DNA from: Kudoa neothunni
Lineage: Eukaryota > Cnidaria
Direction of reading: 5' to 3'
DNA length: 64,000 bases
NCBI GenBank assembly: GCA_964304625.1
Contig: OZ199838.1
Coordinates: 10,850,001-10,914,000 of the forward strand
Shown: one piece after another, positions 13,649-25,910 of the stretch
How the letters are laid out: every line of letters begins with the position of its first letter
How positions within the stretch are numbered: the first letter of the stretch is position 1
The notes under the pieces: model-generated
Databases searched by the model: none
What the model was told of the DNA's origin: nothing
The model's input: only the letters and a program-made list of their open reading frames with translations
Program-made: the position numbers and the translations under genes

Positions 13649-14359
13649 GCTTAGAGCAACAATGAGTCGCAACAGATTTAAGCAAATTTTATGTTGTTTG
13701 GATTCGATGACAAAACAAAACCAACCAACATAAATTTAAAGCCATACACAATTTGTTTGATTTTTTGTACATATTTGTAAAACCAGCTATATTCCCGTAT
13801 CAAATTTGACGGTGGATGAGCAATTATATCCATATCACAGACTAATTGGATTTTGTGTATATATGCCAAAAAACCTTCCGAATATGGTCTCAAATTTTGG
13901 ATGGTTTGCGATAGCGAAACGAAGTATGTTTCCAACATTATTCCCTATTTAGTAAAAATAGAAAACAACCGTGAAACAAATTTGAGTTACAAAGTCATCG
14001 TTAGCCTAACTGAACACTTGCTTGATTCTGTGCGAAGTATAACGTTCGATAATTATTTTATCACATGGAACCTAGTAAAACATTGAAAAGAAAGAAAAAC
14101 GTCATTTGTTGAAACGGTTCGTAAATGCAGGACGTTTATACCTCCAGAATTCTTGCCGCATAAATCTAGAGAAATATACTCATCGCTTTTGGATTTCTAC
14201 AAAGATTTCACCTTAATTTCGTATATTCCCAGAAAAGGCAAAGTCGTTTTGATTCTTTCTTCCAAATATCGAACTCTCAGCATAAGTAACGAGTATCATG
14301 CCAAACCTGATGCTATTATTGATTATAATAAATGAAAAGGCGGTATTGATACTCTAGAT

Positions 14360-14968
14360 CAGGGGTTCTCAACGGTTTTTTCAATTTTACCTCCTTGGCT
14401 TAGTGAAAACCCCGAATTTACTCCCATAACTTGGTAGCCAAGTTCGTATTTACTTTAAGGTTTTATACTGGTTTAATTATAACAGAGGCTACTCGAGAGG
14501 TAAATTCTGAGCCTAATAGGCGTATACGTTTGCATAATGGCAATTTTTAATCCTAGAAACCTTTACTAACGAATTGTTTAAAGATTGCATTTTGTAGATT
14601 CTATTAACTTTAATTATTTCGGGCCCATTCCTTCAACCTTAGGAGCCAGGAATAATTAAAAATGGTCAAAACTATTGACACCTGAATATTAGTTGCATGC
14701 AAATAACAACCTGAAGTATTATTATTAGGCTGCATTACTAAATAATAAACGTGCCATATAAGGAAGAGACCGATTATAGTTTATAAATAGTTGTTAAATA
14801 CATATTCCTAAAACATTTTAAGCATTTTTGACGACTTCTTATTGAGTTAAATAGCCATGAATAATATAATTCCTTAGAAATCCTTATGTACTCCACAAAC
14901 TCCTTTATGCAAAAATTACCCTCATCAAATTTTGGTCACCTAATTTACCCCTGATTGAGAATCTCTAT
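14360..14968. repeat. second hAT-like MITE inside piggyBac 1
   Basis: Opens with CAGGGGTTCTCAACGG exactly at the GGIDTLDQ codons of the piggyBac transposase. It closes near 14953-14968 with GATTGAGAATCTCTATG, an imperfect inverse of the start. No clean target duplication is visible. A related copy of its interior lies near 52045-52200. Confidence 0.6.
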
Positions 14969-17361
14969 GTTAATGTATATACAGCCGAGATTGGATAACG
15001 CGTAATTTTTTGGGCCGCGAAAAAATTACGTAATAAAAAGGTTTTACACAATATCGAGAAACGCGCTCGCGCGCACAAAAACATGCTTTATTTAGCTTGT
15101 TTTACACGTTTACCTTAGTTCTAGCCAATGTTAATTAATTATCTTATATACAAGAAAATTATTTAAAGTCAAAAAGAACAAAAATGTCGATTTTTATAAA
15201 TAAATGAAATAATTTTAAATTAATGTCGTTTTTTAGATAATTTAAATGTTTGATTCACAATTGATGTGAGAGCTAAGATTAAAGATGCAGCTTCTTGAAT
15301 AAATGCTTTTCTTTATACGCTTACTACCAATCCAACAACTTTTATCGAAAATTTTGTTTGTACATCATCAGATTCTATTTTACTTTGAATTGGAGTTTTG
15401 TGGTTGATGCAAATTGTAACTTTCATCATCACGATTAAGAACGATGCAATCATTAATGTTAATCTTCCTTGTTTTTTATTAATAATAAAAATGTTAAAAG
15501 TTTGGTTTTAATTTATAATTTGGTCCTTTTTACCATTTTTGTCATCTCTTCCCGTCTCCCTGTCCTAACACAGATATAATTTTAATTGTTCGCACTAGCT
15601 TTTATTTTCATAAAATATATTTTATTTTTTGAAATGTTCACAATAATTTATGCTGTGATACAGTCCCACGATTTTCTGAGTTAAAATTGCATCAAGTAAA
15701 GTATATTTTGAATTTGATAAATCATCAAATAAAATCATATGAGTACATATCATTTTTCTTTAATTTGAAGACAATAAATTCACCCCTGGATGCATTTGTT
15801 GGAAAATAACTGCTGTATTTCTAGTTAAAAAAATCTTAATATTGATATAACAAAAGATTTCTTTTGGACGTACGAATTACATTTTCATGAACAGCTACAA
15901 GCACATTACTTCGAATAAAAATCTTCAATTCCGTATAAACTGATGTTATGAACTAACAAGATTCGTTCTGTAGATTTTCTGACGGATAATGCTTATAATT
16001 CTAGATTGGGGATTTTAGATTGGCGAGAAAACTGAAATGCTGTAAATAACTTCAGTTCTAATAGCTAATTTTAATGTTCAGTATACGCCCTCAAAATGCT
16101 CACTTTATGTAAATATTTTTTTAATAGTTTCATTAAAGTATTAAATAATTAAAAAAAATATGAAATCACACCGCTCTGTACCATGAAATTAAATAGTTCC
16201 AAGAAATACGTGAATAGTTACGTGTCTAAAATTTAACGCATAGAAAAATTAACCCACATCTCTTTCTGAATGATGTTTAAAGAAATTATCGTGCGTACCT
16301 AAAACAAACGAATGAAACAATGAGTGTTGCCAGGTTAGAAAACGTTTTGACCGTTTCAGGTCGCAAGGTGAGGTAAGTTTTTTTACCCTTTCCCATCTTG
16401 ACATATTCTACGTTACTCGTATAACAACAATAACGTAACTTGAACTAATACAATATTTATATTATTTCGATATATCTCGAATCCACAAATTAAATAATAT
16501 TCTTCACCTCAAAGGTATTCTACACGACATGGGTCCGCGTTTTCCTGTGCCGTCCAAACTAGCCATAAAATTTTTCATCACCCACACAAAATCTGTCATG
16601 ATCTACATATGGGTCATATAACCCTAAGTTGGAAAAAACTGCATTAGAGGGTTAAAAATGGTTACTTTGACAGACGAGGACGCATGACGCGTCTGTTCAG
16701 CGGCTAAAAACCTTGGACGGATTACTAGTATTGGAAATGTCATTTTCATGTTTTAAAACATGCTTCATCAGTTAAAATGTATATTAATGAATTTTTAACG
16801 AATTTTAATAAAATAATGATTAAAAGAAGGTTCACATCAATAGTTTTAAATGAAAAAATAACTTAACAAAATTCGCATAAATGAGAAAATAAAAAATAAC
16901 TTTACACATTAAAGAAATTATTTTTGTACTATATTATCTATTACAGGAGATTTTCTTTGGTCTAACAATGCTTTATTATCAACTACTAATTTCTATCGCT
17001 TAATGAGCGTGTATGCTGAATTATTGCTTATACTCAATGATAAACAATGAATTTTATTGGAACTTTTCAGATTACCTTATGTTCCAAATACTTTTATATT
17101 AGAAAAGAACTTTTTAAGCGTTGTTAAATATATCAGCAGTCAAATCTGCCCTGTAGAGATAAAATTTTGTTTAGAAAGAGATGCCGATCTATTAATATAA
17201 TTTACCTGAAATTAGAAATGAAAATTATATTGTGATAAAAGCTTTGATATATAAATACAAAATAGTTTTTATCAAGAAAAATATTCTCTTCAGTCGATAA
17301 CAAATTATTAATCATCATGTTGAAACCATTATAAAACAATCGTAGTTATACACTATATTCT
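14969..17361. other. gene-free repeat-rich stretch with a TTAA-element end
   Basis: No credible coding frame. At 16644-16655 the sequence TTAGAGGGTTAA is a typical right end of a TTAA-target element. It mirrors the CCCTCTAA start at 11598, but I cannot tell whether the two belong together. A GC-rich patch (CTCGCGCGCAC) lies near 15066. Confidence 0.35.
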
Positions 17362-17892
17362 TTATTGTATAAATTCGTAATATGATGGAGGAGGCATGTC
17401 AAATTCTGGATGGTTATGGGATTGAGCATTATCTATTGGAATATGTGATTCATCATATTGTGGAGATACAGGTCGATTTTCAAAGAATGGCTCGACAACT
17501 TGTTCACTTCTGAGAATAACTATATGTGTTCTGCTGATAGGGGTTTCTTGAGTTTCCAAAGGATCTATATACAGATGTCAAATGAAATAGGATTTTTCAA
17601 CAATTTTATAATTCATGCCACCAAGATTATTTATTATGGTGAACGTCCACAGACTATCACCAGATTAACTGCAAAAACCCGTCGCATAAGATTATTAAAT
17701 TGGCTAAAATCTTAAATTTGTCTATTTTTCTGATATTAATGGTCATGGGGTAAAAATTAAAAATTTATCATAACTACCTGTTGGTCTACGGCAATCAAGT
17801 ACGCATTGATAAATGCGGATGACAATAATAACGATAAATACTATCAACGGAATAATTACGATATATTTGAATTCGCTTTTATTCTCAGCCAT
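17362..17892 (-). CDS. small single-pass membrane protein with PPxY motif
   Basis: Two exons, 17778-17892 and 17362-17564, joined across a 213-bp intron (phase 1), give 105 aa starting MAENKSEFKY. Residues about 10-26 form a hydrophobic helix rich in Ile and Val. A CVLDCRRP juxtamembrane stretch and a hydrophilic Pro/Ser/His/Asn-rich tail follow, ending PPPSYYEFIQ. The PPSY sequence is a WW-domain ligand of the kind used by Nedd4-family ubiquitin ligases, so recruitment of such a ligase to a membrane is a reasonable inference. I do not recognise the family; small WBP1- or VOPP1-like adaptors share this plan but no clear identity is visible. The exon join keeps the frame, which supports a real gene. 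Confidence 0.55.
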
Positions 17893-18799
17893 GACGTAGT
17901 AGCAATTTTAGTAGATAACCGATTTCCATAAAATAAGTAGATATTTCCACCTCGTGAGTGAATTCACTTTAATTAAAAGATTAAGCTGATCAAATATGAA
18001 TCTTATGCGAATAAGGTCGGAAATCTTATAACCATTGAATAGCTAATTTATGTGAATTGATTAACATCTCTACCACAACAATGTAATCTATAATTTAGAG
18101 GCTATTAATTTAACACAGATGAACAATAATATTTTTTTCGTGATAGTCTATTTAACTATGTACACCAAATGATGGAATTTTATCAATTTTTTAATTTAAT
18201 GTTTAATGGACATCCCAGATTCACATGGGAGAGGAATAGTGTTATGTTTCGTAACCTAAAACAATTTTTATGATTAATTAATCGATCAATCGATGTAGCG
18301 AATTAAACCAATAATTTGTTTACAGTGTCAGCCTTTAACGTTTATGATCAGGTTCGAAGAATTATTTTTTAAACTCTTTGTTAAAAATTAATTCACATCA
18401 TGTCGAATAACTAAAAGTCGCAACTAAATAATTTTTTCACGTGGGTTAATTATCCGAGTAATCATCTAAATAAAATAGAATGTATTTTGACCTCATCATG
18501 CATATAAGGTCATTTTTAAGGGTAATAGTTAAGTTTATTTTATTTTGACTTCATTTTGTTTTTTTATTACAGAATTACTTAGATAACATACAGTTAAATA
18601 TATATAATCTAAGATAGAAAAAATAATCATCCAAAAACTCCTAAAAAATGGGGGAAAAATCGACCACCATTTTTTTCAGCAGAATTATAAAAATAATAAT
18701 ATCCATTATTATGACTAAAGAAAATTTTATCTTTACCACATCGAACAAATACCAATATATTAATGGTAACCCTTCACTACACACGCTTAGTTGTTGAAC

Positions 18800-21030
18800 C
18801 CTTGGCGGTTTTTCGTTCCCTTTTTGGCACTATCTTCACACCTCTCTATAACTTACAATAATTTGTTTAATAATGTAGTTCTCGGGTATATGATTAACAT
18901 ATATAATTTCTATATCATACGAAAATATTAATTAAATATATTTTACATTGCGCCAGATACTGTCCTACATTACCCCTGTAATGTGACGTCAAATAGAACA
19001 GGAATTCCACTTGACTGTTATTTATAAATATTATATTTTCAGTATATAATATTATATGAACAAAAATTTAATATAAGCGAAAATAAAACAAAGGGTAAAG
19101 AGTGCCACAAATAAATAATTATCAAAATAAAACGGCGCCGAAAAGAGGGCACGATAAACCACCGACGTGCGATTTCTCAATTAATCTTTTTGTTGATCTC
19201 GCAGTAAAGGCTTCAAGGTGGGGTACAGAAACTTAGTTGATGCTATCGAAAATATTGATAGCTTACCAAATACAATTGATTTTATGTTCACACCTTGAAT
19301 CTTATGGATAAATTGACTAATGAAGAGTAAAAATTCGTTCACAGAGACTACGACAGCATTGATATTGGAGCTGTTCCCGATATATGTGGCGAAGTAGAAA
19401 TATTTGTTAGCTTCGAAAATGATAAAAATATCGAAAATGACCTAGCGTTACGGTTTAAAATTACCCTCTGTTGCATTCATCCACAAACGCAATAAATGAA
19501 GAAATGATCACCCATAGTGCAGACAATATCTATAATGATTATTGGAACGTGTATTAGTCATATGAAAACTATCTTGAATTTTTTAACGAAAACTTGTTAC
19601 TGCGTATTGTATAAAACAAGTATGTTCGCTAAACAAAAGAACAACCATAAATTTCAGTTGACGATAAAGGAAATAAAATATTTCGTCGGAATCTAATTAT
19701 TAACGGGATATAATAAATTATCCCAGAAACGTATGTAATGGGAATCTACTATGGTCGGCGACGTTTAACTAATGAAAAAGCCAATGCCATGCAGCAGATT
19801 CAAATTGTTGTTAGAATATACCTACATTTTAACGACAATTCAGAGTTGGTTAAAAGTGATAAACGTTTCAAAGTAAGGCCACTACTTGGAAAAATGAATA
19901 GAAATCTTAAAAAATTTGATTTTTTTCATAATTTTGCAATTAACGAATATATGATACCATACACAGGTCACTTTACCTGCAAAATGTGCATGTAAGGGAA
20001 ACCGATTCGTTTTGGCTTAAAGAAATGGGTTTTAGCATCTTGTAATGGTTATATTTACAGCTTCAATGTGTAATCCGGTATGTTAGAATCGTATTGCAAA
20101 CGCTTTAGTTTATGTGGTAGTGTTGTGTTAAAATTAATCAAAGAACTTGATGAAAAAAGTGATTTTCATGTTTTTTTTGATAATTTTTCCATCTCATAAA
20201 TTAAAGGCTGAAAAGAAGAGAGATACAAACGCCATGGGAACAATGAGGTTAACGCGGGCACTCAAATGCCCATGGATAGATCCTAAGGTGATGGAAAAGA
20301 AACCTAGAGGTTTTTATGAGATCTACGAAGATTTCTCAACCATGATAATTTATTTTTATTGGAACGATCGCAACTAACTGACTTTCTCAGAAATATGCCT
20401 TCTGTTGAGCCGGTTCAACATTCAAAATGTTGTTGATAAATCGGAAAGTGGTATGTGACGATAGACCAGGCATATGTCTCATATATGTATAATAAGCATA
20501 TGGGAGGAATTGACATTAGGGACAATAATATATACGGTTACAGAGTGAAAATTTGTTCTAAAAAGTGGTAATGGCCCTTGTTTACGAATATTATCTAAAT
20601 CGCAGCGGTCAATTCCTGCAAATGGCTAAATTATAAGAATTAATGCAACATAATACTATTGACTCATATTGGGCGCATTGTGGCCAATATGTTCGGAATC
20701 TACTGCAATGAAAAAATTATTAGAATATCATCATAAGAAAATATTCATGCTGTTTTGTTGTGTGATTGCCTAACCATGAGCGCCGACGCCGAATCATTGA
20801 AAAAAGACACAAATGCATCGTTTGTAAAAAACACTCTCTATTCGTGTCTAATGTGCAAAACTATATACATATCAAATTCTCAAAGATTTATCATAAGCCA
20901 TAATATTTTGTCGTATTATTTATATATCATTGCATTTTTCCTTGGCACAAATGCCCCAGCGCTAAATTAGAGAAATTCACGTCGGTCGTTTATCGTGCCC
21001 TTTTCGACACTTTTGTATTTGAATTATTTT
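18800..21030 (+). mobile_element. degenerate piggyBac transposon 2
   Basis: Left end near 18800 (CCCTTGGCGGTTTTTCG) parallels the end of the intact copy at 42032. A 35-40 bp inverted pair lies inside: GAGGGCACGATAAACCACCG at about 19145 and its inverse near 20977-21011. Transposase pieces run from about 19290 to 20960. They include IVVRIYLHFNDNSELVKSDK, MRLTRALKCPWIDPKVMEK, the second-aspartate block FFDNFSSHKL, the third-aspartate block MGGIDIRDN (near 20490) and a remnant of the cysteine-rich tail (YSCLMCKTIY). The first aspartate motif reads NEYMIPY, so the catalytic Asp is lost. Many stops. Right terminus not fixed. Confidence 0.8.
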
Positions 21031-21879
21031 CATACCTCCCAAATGATTCCAGAAGAAATATTTCACGCTTTATCATTAATAATTATGCTCTGTTTGCAGT
21101 TTAAATTTTTTAAAGATTTAGATATGAAAACCGCTATTGGTTAAACTATGAGTTTTTCGTCTGACTATTGCAAAATGTGACCAAATTTTGTTGATCTAAA
21201 TGCCGAATATTTATTTTAGAAAAAAGTCATCTAATAAATACAATTATGACGTTGAATTGGCTATTTATTCTTTGCGTGGCAAAAATGGAAACCTGTGGTC
21301 AGTCGATAAACCTATAAATTTCAAGAATTGATTGCGAAAATATTTTGAATATTCGTCTTGGTGTGTCTTCTCTCACTTTATTGAAGACAACTCACCTAGG
21401 AAACACTTCCAGACTATTTTTTAATTTAAAAGTTTACAATCTGATTCTATAATTTACAAATTTATTTGATGCTAATTACTTTCGCGATAGTTAGGATAAT
21501 TTGGGCACAACTGGATGTGAGATTTGACAGATATTTTGAGTAGATATTGCTAGTGGCTGTTCGTCAAAATTGACAGGAATCTATTTCTAGATTATTTGTG
21601 GTTGTTGAAGGCGGACCAATTTATAGAGATCTTATTTGTTTCAATAAATTCAAACAAATTAGAAGGATTCTCATTTTGAGGATCTATCAGCTTGAGAGTT
21701 GAGAAGAGAGTCGGGCTCATTTCACCATATTTGGGGATTTTAGTCTTTTAGAGGTGATTTGCCTACATGCAGGTTCCTCCCATTTTAGGATGTATACATT
21801 AATTTGAAACTAGTTTCTTTCAGAAACCATTTCTCATGCAATCAATACATTGTAACGGTTGGTTATATAAGGGATGTGA

Positions 21880-21980
21880 CCAAAGCTAACGGATGTGCAA
21901 TAAGCAACAGAAAGATACGGTACCACCGCCTTTTGAGCTATGGCTCGCGGGTTCGAACCTCACCCGCGACCTTTAATTAC
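21880..21980 (+). repeat. tRNA-derived SINE fragment
   Basis: A local GC-rich patch, GGTACCACCGCC then GCTCGCGGGTTCGAACC, contains a good Pol III B box (GGTTCGAACC). It does not fold as a proper tRNA because the stretch after the T loop (CTCACCCGCG) does not pair correctly. Read as a decayed SINE head rather than a tRNA gene. Confidence 0.4.
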
Positions 21981-22582
21981 TACGTGTTTTCTGAATTAGG
22001 AGAAAAATGGTTGTTTTGGATTGGGCAAGATAATGGGAAGGATGGGTAAATCGGCCACCCTTAAATGTTAAAAATTGTTTTGGACAGGTTTTACACCATC
22101 TATGCATCTTTATAATTATTTACTCTTGAAATTTACCAATGTTAGAACTCCATGTTATTTCTGACAGCAAAATCTATGTGCACGATTGGATGTACAATAA
22201 GTGTTTGGTAGTATTTTTGAACAATGCATCTTACATATATATTTAAGAAATAATCATTTTGTTGAAAAGTGTATAACAACAGTATTAGATGAATTTGGGA
22301 ATATTTTCGGAATTGTGTAATTTCAAAAATTATTAGGCTGCAAAGAATTCCAATCAGAACATGAAAAATATTTACTTATAAAATATATATCTTAAAAGAA
22401 CTTCTAAAGACAAGGTTGGGGTTTTTGTTGTAAAAATTGGAAGAATTTTCCACTCAAAGCATGGAGATTTGAATAAATTGAGAAAACGATATTCGCAGAT
22501 CTCCTTAGAGATGAAGATCGCAGGGGCATTGTAGCGTCTCCATGATTGTAGCAAAAACTTAAATGTATTATTAATATTGGAT

Positions 22583-24103
22583 TTAAAAAAGATAAATACT
22601 TATTAATGATATATAAACAGTTAAAAACATGTATCCCATCTTTTTTGAAATTTTCCATTGATTTAGATACAACATGGTCAAAGTATAAAGCATAGATCCG
22701 ATAAGAAGGGTGGCTGAAATGGTAGTAGATTGATTTTGAATTTCAATGGTTGAACCCGGACTTATTATGGCAGTTTTAAGAAACCAAGGCAAACCAAGAC
22801 ATAACATATCAAAAACGTTGCTTCCAACTGCGTTTGCAACGGCCATATCCGCATTTCCGTGCCTCGAAACAACGATACTAGCCATCAAGTCTGGTAAACT
22901 ACTGCCCGCAGCTAGAAATGTCATACCCATAACACAATCAGGTATTTTCATCGTGAATCCTATAATACAAACCATCCAAACAAGGATATACGAGTAGAAT
23001 CCAAGCAACCCAATTGAAATGAAAAATCTCAAGGTATGGTAGACGAGTGGTTTTCTATTCAGGACATATCTTGGAGTTAGTAGGTCAAACAACGCAACCA
23101 CCATTATACCGAAAATCCATTTGATGCGATCAAACCAATGATTTGGAAATTTAAATAAAGTGAATTCAAGGTCGTCAATGTGAAAAATATAATTTTTGGT
23201 CGTAGTTTGAGGTGATTTTGCATTATTTGTAGAGGATTCTTCATCAGAAAATATCTTTTCATCTCCAATGGGACTCTTCTCACTTGCTTTTGCATTACAA
23301 ATGTCTTTATTGAAGATGAAACCATGTATTTTGTGTGAAAAGCGTTCTAACTTTGAATTATACACAATAGCCACTATATACAGAGAGTAGACTATAAGAA
23401 AGACAAGAGACTCGAACCAATGAACTGAGCCATCCGACACTGATATAATGAGGGTAGATGTGCTTGTAAGGTAGGCGATAGTGTCGCGTAACAACGGATA
23501 CCACATTATAGTGATTGGTTTAGGGATGCTTAAACCTGTACAGCCAATGATACACAAGGTGTTGAATATGGTTGATCCAACAATAGTTCCTACTCCGATA
23601 TCGGTGGCATTTTCAACAAGAAACACAGATATCAAAGCTATAAATACAGTGGGAGCAGAACTACCAGCAGCCATTAATGTTGCTCCTGATACATCTTCTC
23701 TCAGGTTAAATTTTTCGCTTATATAACCAAGGCTGGGTACGAAGTAGTTTTCACAAATGAGAGCCAATACTACAAATATATACACCGATACGGCTAAGTG
23801 CACGATAACCAAACCAGACTCTCGTTGTTCTTGTGTGAAAAAATCCACCGGAAAATCATCTAAAGCATAATGCTCTGAAACGCATTCTGGTGGAAGCTCT
23901 ACTATAAATTTGGGGGTGAATTTTCTATGGGTTTTATTTCTTGCACTGACTGAATGTGTTTGTGGATATTGGATGGATGATAGCGGGTCGAAATTTATCG
24001 CAAATATTACCACACTAAAAAGGGATCTAATAGAAAGCATACACTCTTTTTCATAATCGTGTAAATTCCGTTCAAAATTTACTACTGAATAAACTGATAC
24101 CAT
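22583..24103 (-). CDS. K+-dependent Na+/Ca2+ exchanger (NCKX, SLC24 family)
   Basis: Plasma-membrane antiporter that extrudes Ca2+ with K+ in exchange for Na+. A 506-aa frame starts at 24103; an internal Met at residue 22 would begin a signal-peptide-like stretch (MLSIRSLFSVVIFAI). Alpha-1 repeat at about 139-181 shows GATLMAAGSSAPT and GVGTIVGSTIFN. Alpha-2 at about 393-432 shows GMTFLAAGSSLPDLMASI and ANAVGSNVFD; the SLPD aspartate is the residue tied to K+ dependence. A hydrophilic loop of about 75 residues separates the two membrane halves, shorter than in vertebrate NCKX1/2. The gene is intronless although its neighbours are intron-rich, so a retrocopy origin is possible, but I see no poly(A) tract or flanking duplication. 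Family call is firm; paralogue is not. Confidence 0.92.
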   Translation of the reverse strand: MVSVYSVVNFERNLHDYEKECMLSIRSLFSVVIFAINFDPLSSIQYPQTHSVSARNKTHRKFTPKFIVELPPECVSEHYALDDFPVDFFTQEQRESGLVIVHLAVSVYIFVVLALICENYFVPSLGYISEKFNLREDVSGATLMAAGSSAPTVFIALISVFLVENATDIGVGTIVGSTIFNTLCIIGCTGLSIPKPITIMWYPLLRDTIAYLTSTSTLIISVSDGSVHWFESLVFLIVYSLYIVAIVYNSKLERFSHKIHGFIFNKDICNAKASEKSPIGDEKIFSDEESSTNNAKSPQTTTKNYIFHIDDLEFTLFKFPNHWFDRIKWIFGIMVVALFDLLTPRYVLNRKPLVYHTLRFFISIGLLGFYSYILVWMVCIIGFTMKIPDCVMGMTFLAAGSSLPDLMASIVVSRHGNADMAVANAVGSNVFDMLCLGLPWFLKTAIISPGSTIEIQNQSTTISATLLIGSMLYTLTMLYLNQWKISKKMGYMFLTVYISLISIYLF

Positions 24104-24344
24104 AAGCTTCTATTCAATGCAATATACAAGGTGTTAAATTTTTTATTGATGTTGTTACGTTCAAGTCATGAATCAGCCTTTATCATACGTATCTATGGTA
24201 GATTTTCAAAGTATGTTCTAAAATATCTACTAAATGTCTTAGTCAGCTAATGACGTTTTCTCTAAAGATGGTGTACATAATCATGATGAAAGCGCCTTAC
24301 TCTATTAAATGGTGCAGAAATTTTTACATATGATAAAGAATTAA

Positions 24345-25910
24345 CTCCTTGAACCCTCCCTCTAACGATTTTGGGGTAAATTTTACCCCAAAGCGATGTT
24401 GTATTCATTATACCCCATTATTTCATTCATTAAATCTCACCAAATATTCAATATTCCTATAAATTATAATGATTTACTTTTAATAAACAAGTTGGAAAAA
24501 AACAAATTAAAAAACAAATTTTTATTTAAATATTATCCTCTAACGTTGTCGAGGAAAAATTTTACCCGATTTTTTCATTACTTTAATGTAAAGTTTGTTT
24601 ATCTAGTAAACAATCGTGTAATAAATTAATAGTTAAATTAAACGAGCAGAGTTAAAGAAAACAATGAATAAATGACTAATTGGAACAACGCGCATGTGCG
24701 CGTTATGCATAATTCGGAATAAATAGTTAGTGATCTCGTTGACGAATATACCTCATCAGAAAGCGAATTTGACGATCAAGTTATTGATGAAAGTGATATA
24801 TTGGACGAAGCAATAAATCCAATAGATATTACTGATAATCATTTAAAAAGTAAACGTGGAATTATTCGGAGTTTATCAACGTCATCCACGAGAAAAACCT
24901 GTGCAGAAAACATAATAAATTCTATCATTGGTGTCACTTTATATGTTGTATCAAAAATAAAATCATCCAATGATTGTTTTTTGTTACCCTTTACCTCAAA
25001 AATCGGTGGTGTTATCATAAAGTATGAAAAAATGTGCTCGGAAATCATTATTTCAATCATGAGTGACGTGATACCAATGAAATTGAATTTAAAGGTTATA
25101 TATACCTTCTAATACCAATAGAATTTCAGAAATATAGACAAGCAACACTGATAATACTGTCATCGATGCTTCTAAAAGTTTTAAACCTCATACGATAATG
25201 CATTACAATGCAACCAAGGGTGGGGTAGATATTGTGGATAGAATGTTGGCATCAATTTCTACCCAAAAGTTTGAAAGAAGATGGCCGCTTATCGTCTTTT
25301 TCAACATGATTGATACCTGTTGATTAATGTTTTTGCATTATTCAATGACATGTTTAATTCAGAGAAAAAATTAAGGAGGAATTTTCCGGAAGAGATTTTT
25401 GAAGAATTGTTCAATTCGCTATAAATTGAATCTCCGGAAAAGTTATCAAAAGAATTTAAGAAAAATCTGATATTCGAATTAAGAACAAATTTTAAATAAA
25501 AAGTCTTTACGCTGAGAGGATCGTGAAAGAAAATAATGATAAGAGAAACACTAAATGGTGTCATAATTGCTGCAAGTTTTTTTCTCCACTCATGCCATGC
25601 TTCGAGATTTTTGTAAGTGCCAAAATTAATTGATGTGCTTATTTTTGTTTTAATGTTTATTTTTTTACGCGTTTTTTATTAACCGATAACGTCACTTTTA
25701 TTTTGTAAACACTCACGGAGAACGTCGATATATCCCCATAATGTCATAATCGAGATTAGTTTGAGATTATTTGACGTAATTAATACAATATTCCAATGAT
25801 TCTACTCGTTTAAATTTAATAATATTTTGTATTCCCCAATTAATTATTTTTTACACACATTGGCGCAATAAAAAAGTGGGATAATTTTTACCCCAAAAGT
25901 TTCAAAGGAG
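24345..25910 (+). mobile_element. internally deleted piggyBac transposon 3
   Basis: Follows TTAA at 24341-24344 and starts CTCCTTGAACC; the right end at 25899-25910 (GTTTCAAAGGAG) is its inverse. Next to the ends lie GGGGTAAATTTTACCCC (left) and GATAATTTTTACCCC (right), a near-perfect palindromic signature. Only the N-terminal part of a transposase (from about 24720, including a SSESEFDDQVIDESD acidic stretch) and the third-aspartate region KGGVDIVDRMLAS with RRWPLIVFFNMID (from about 25215) remain. The first two catalytic aspartate blocks are missing. Right-hand TTAA has decayed. Confidence 0.8.

Larger units (their letters stand above)
12274..14990 (+). mobile_element. degenerate piggyBac transposon 1
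   Basis: Left end follows a TTAA at 12270-12273 and reads CCATTAAACGACCACC, similar in layout to the complete piggyBac at 42032. Transposase remains start with MSSNCESISSSELD near 12531. They run through an ALIGLLLLGGAF segment, the MSRNRFKQILCCL motif straight after the inserted MITE, the SSLLDFYKDFTLISYIPRKGK segment and the third-aspartate motif GGIDTLDQ at 14339-14361, where a second MITE is inserted. Several stops and shifts interrupt the frame. The cysteine-rich C-terminus and right end were not found. An old, dead copy. Confidence 0.8.

Noticed and set aside
11598-16651. One 5-kb piggyBac bounded by CCCTCTAA and TTAGAGGG with TTAA at both ends
   Set aside because: The 11598 end pairs better with an inverse at about 12240, and piggyBac 1 has its own left end at 12274; the eight-base agreement with 16644 may be chance within one family.
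21890-21970. tRNA gene candidate around GGGTTCGAACC
   Set aside because: The T stem does not close and no acceptor stem pairs, so it is more likely a decayed SINE head.
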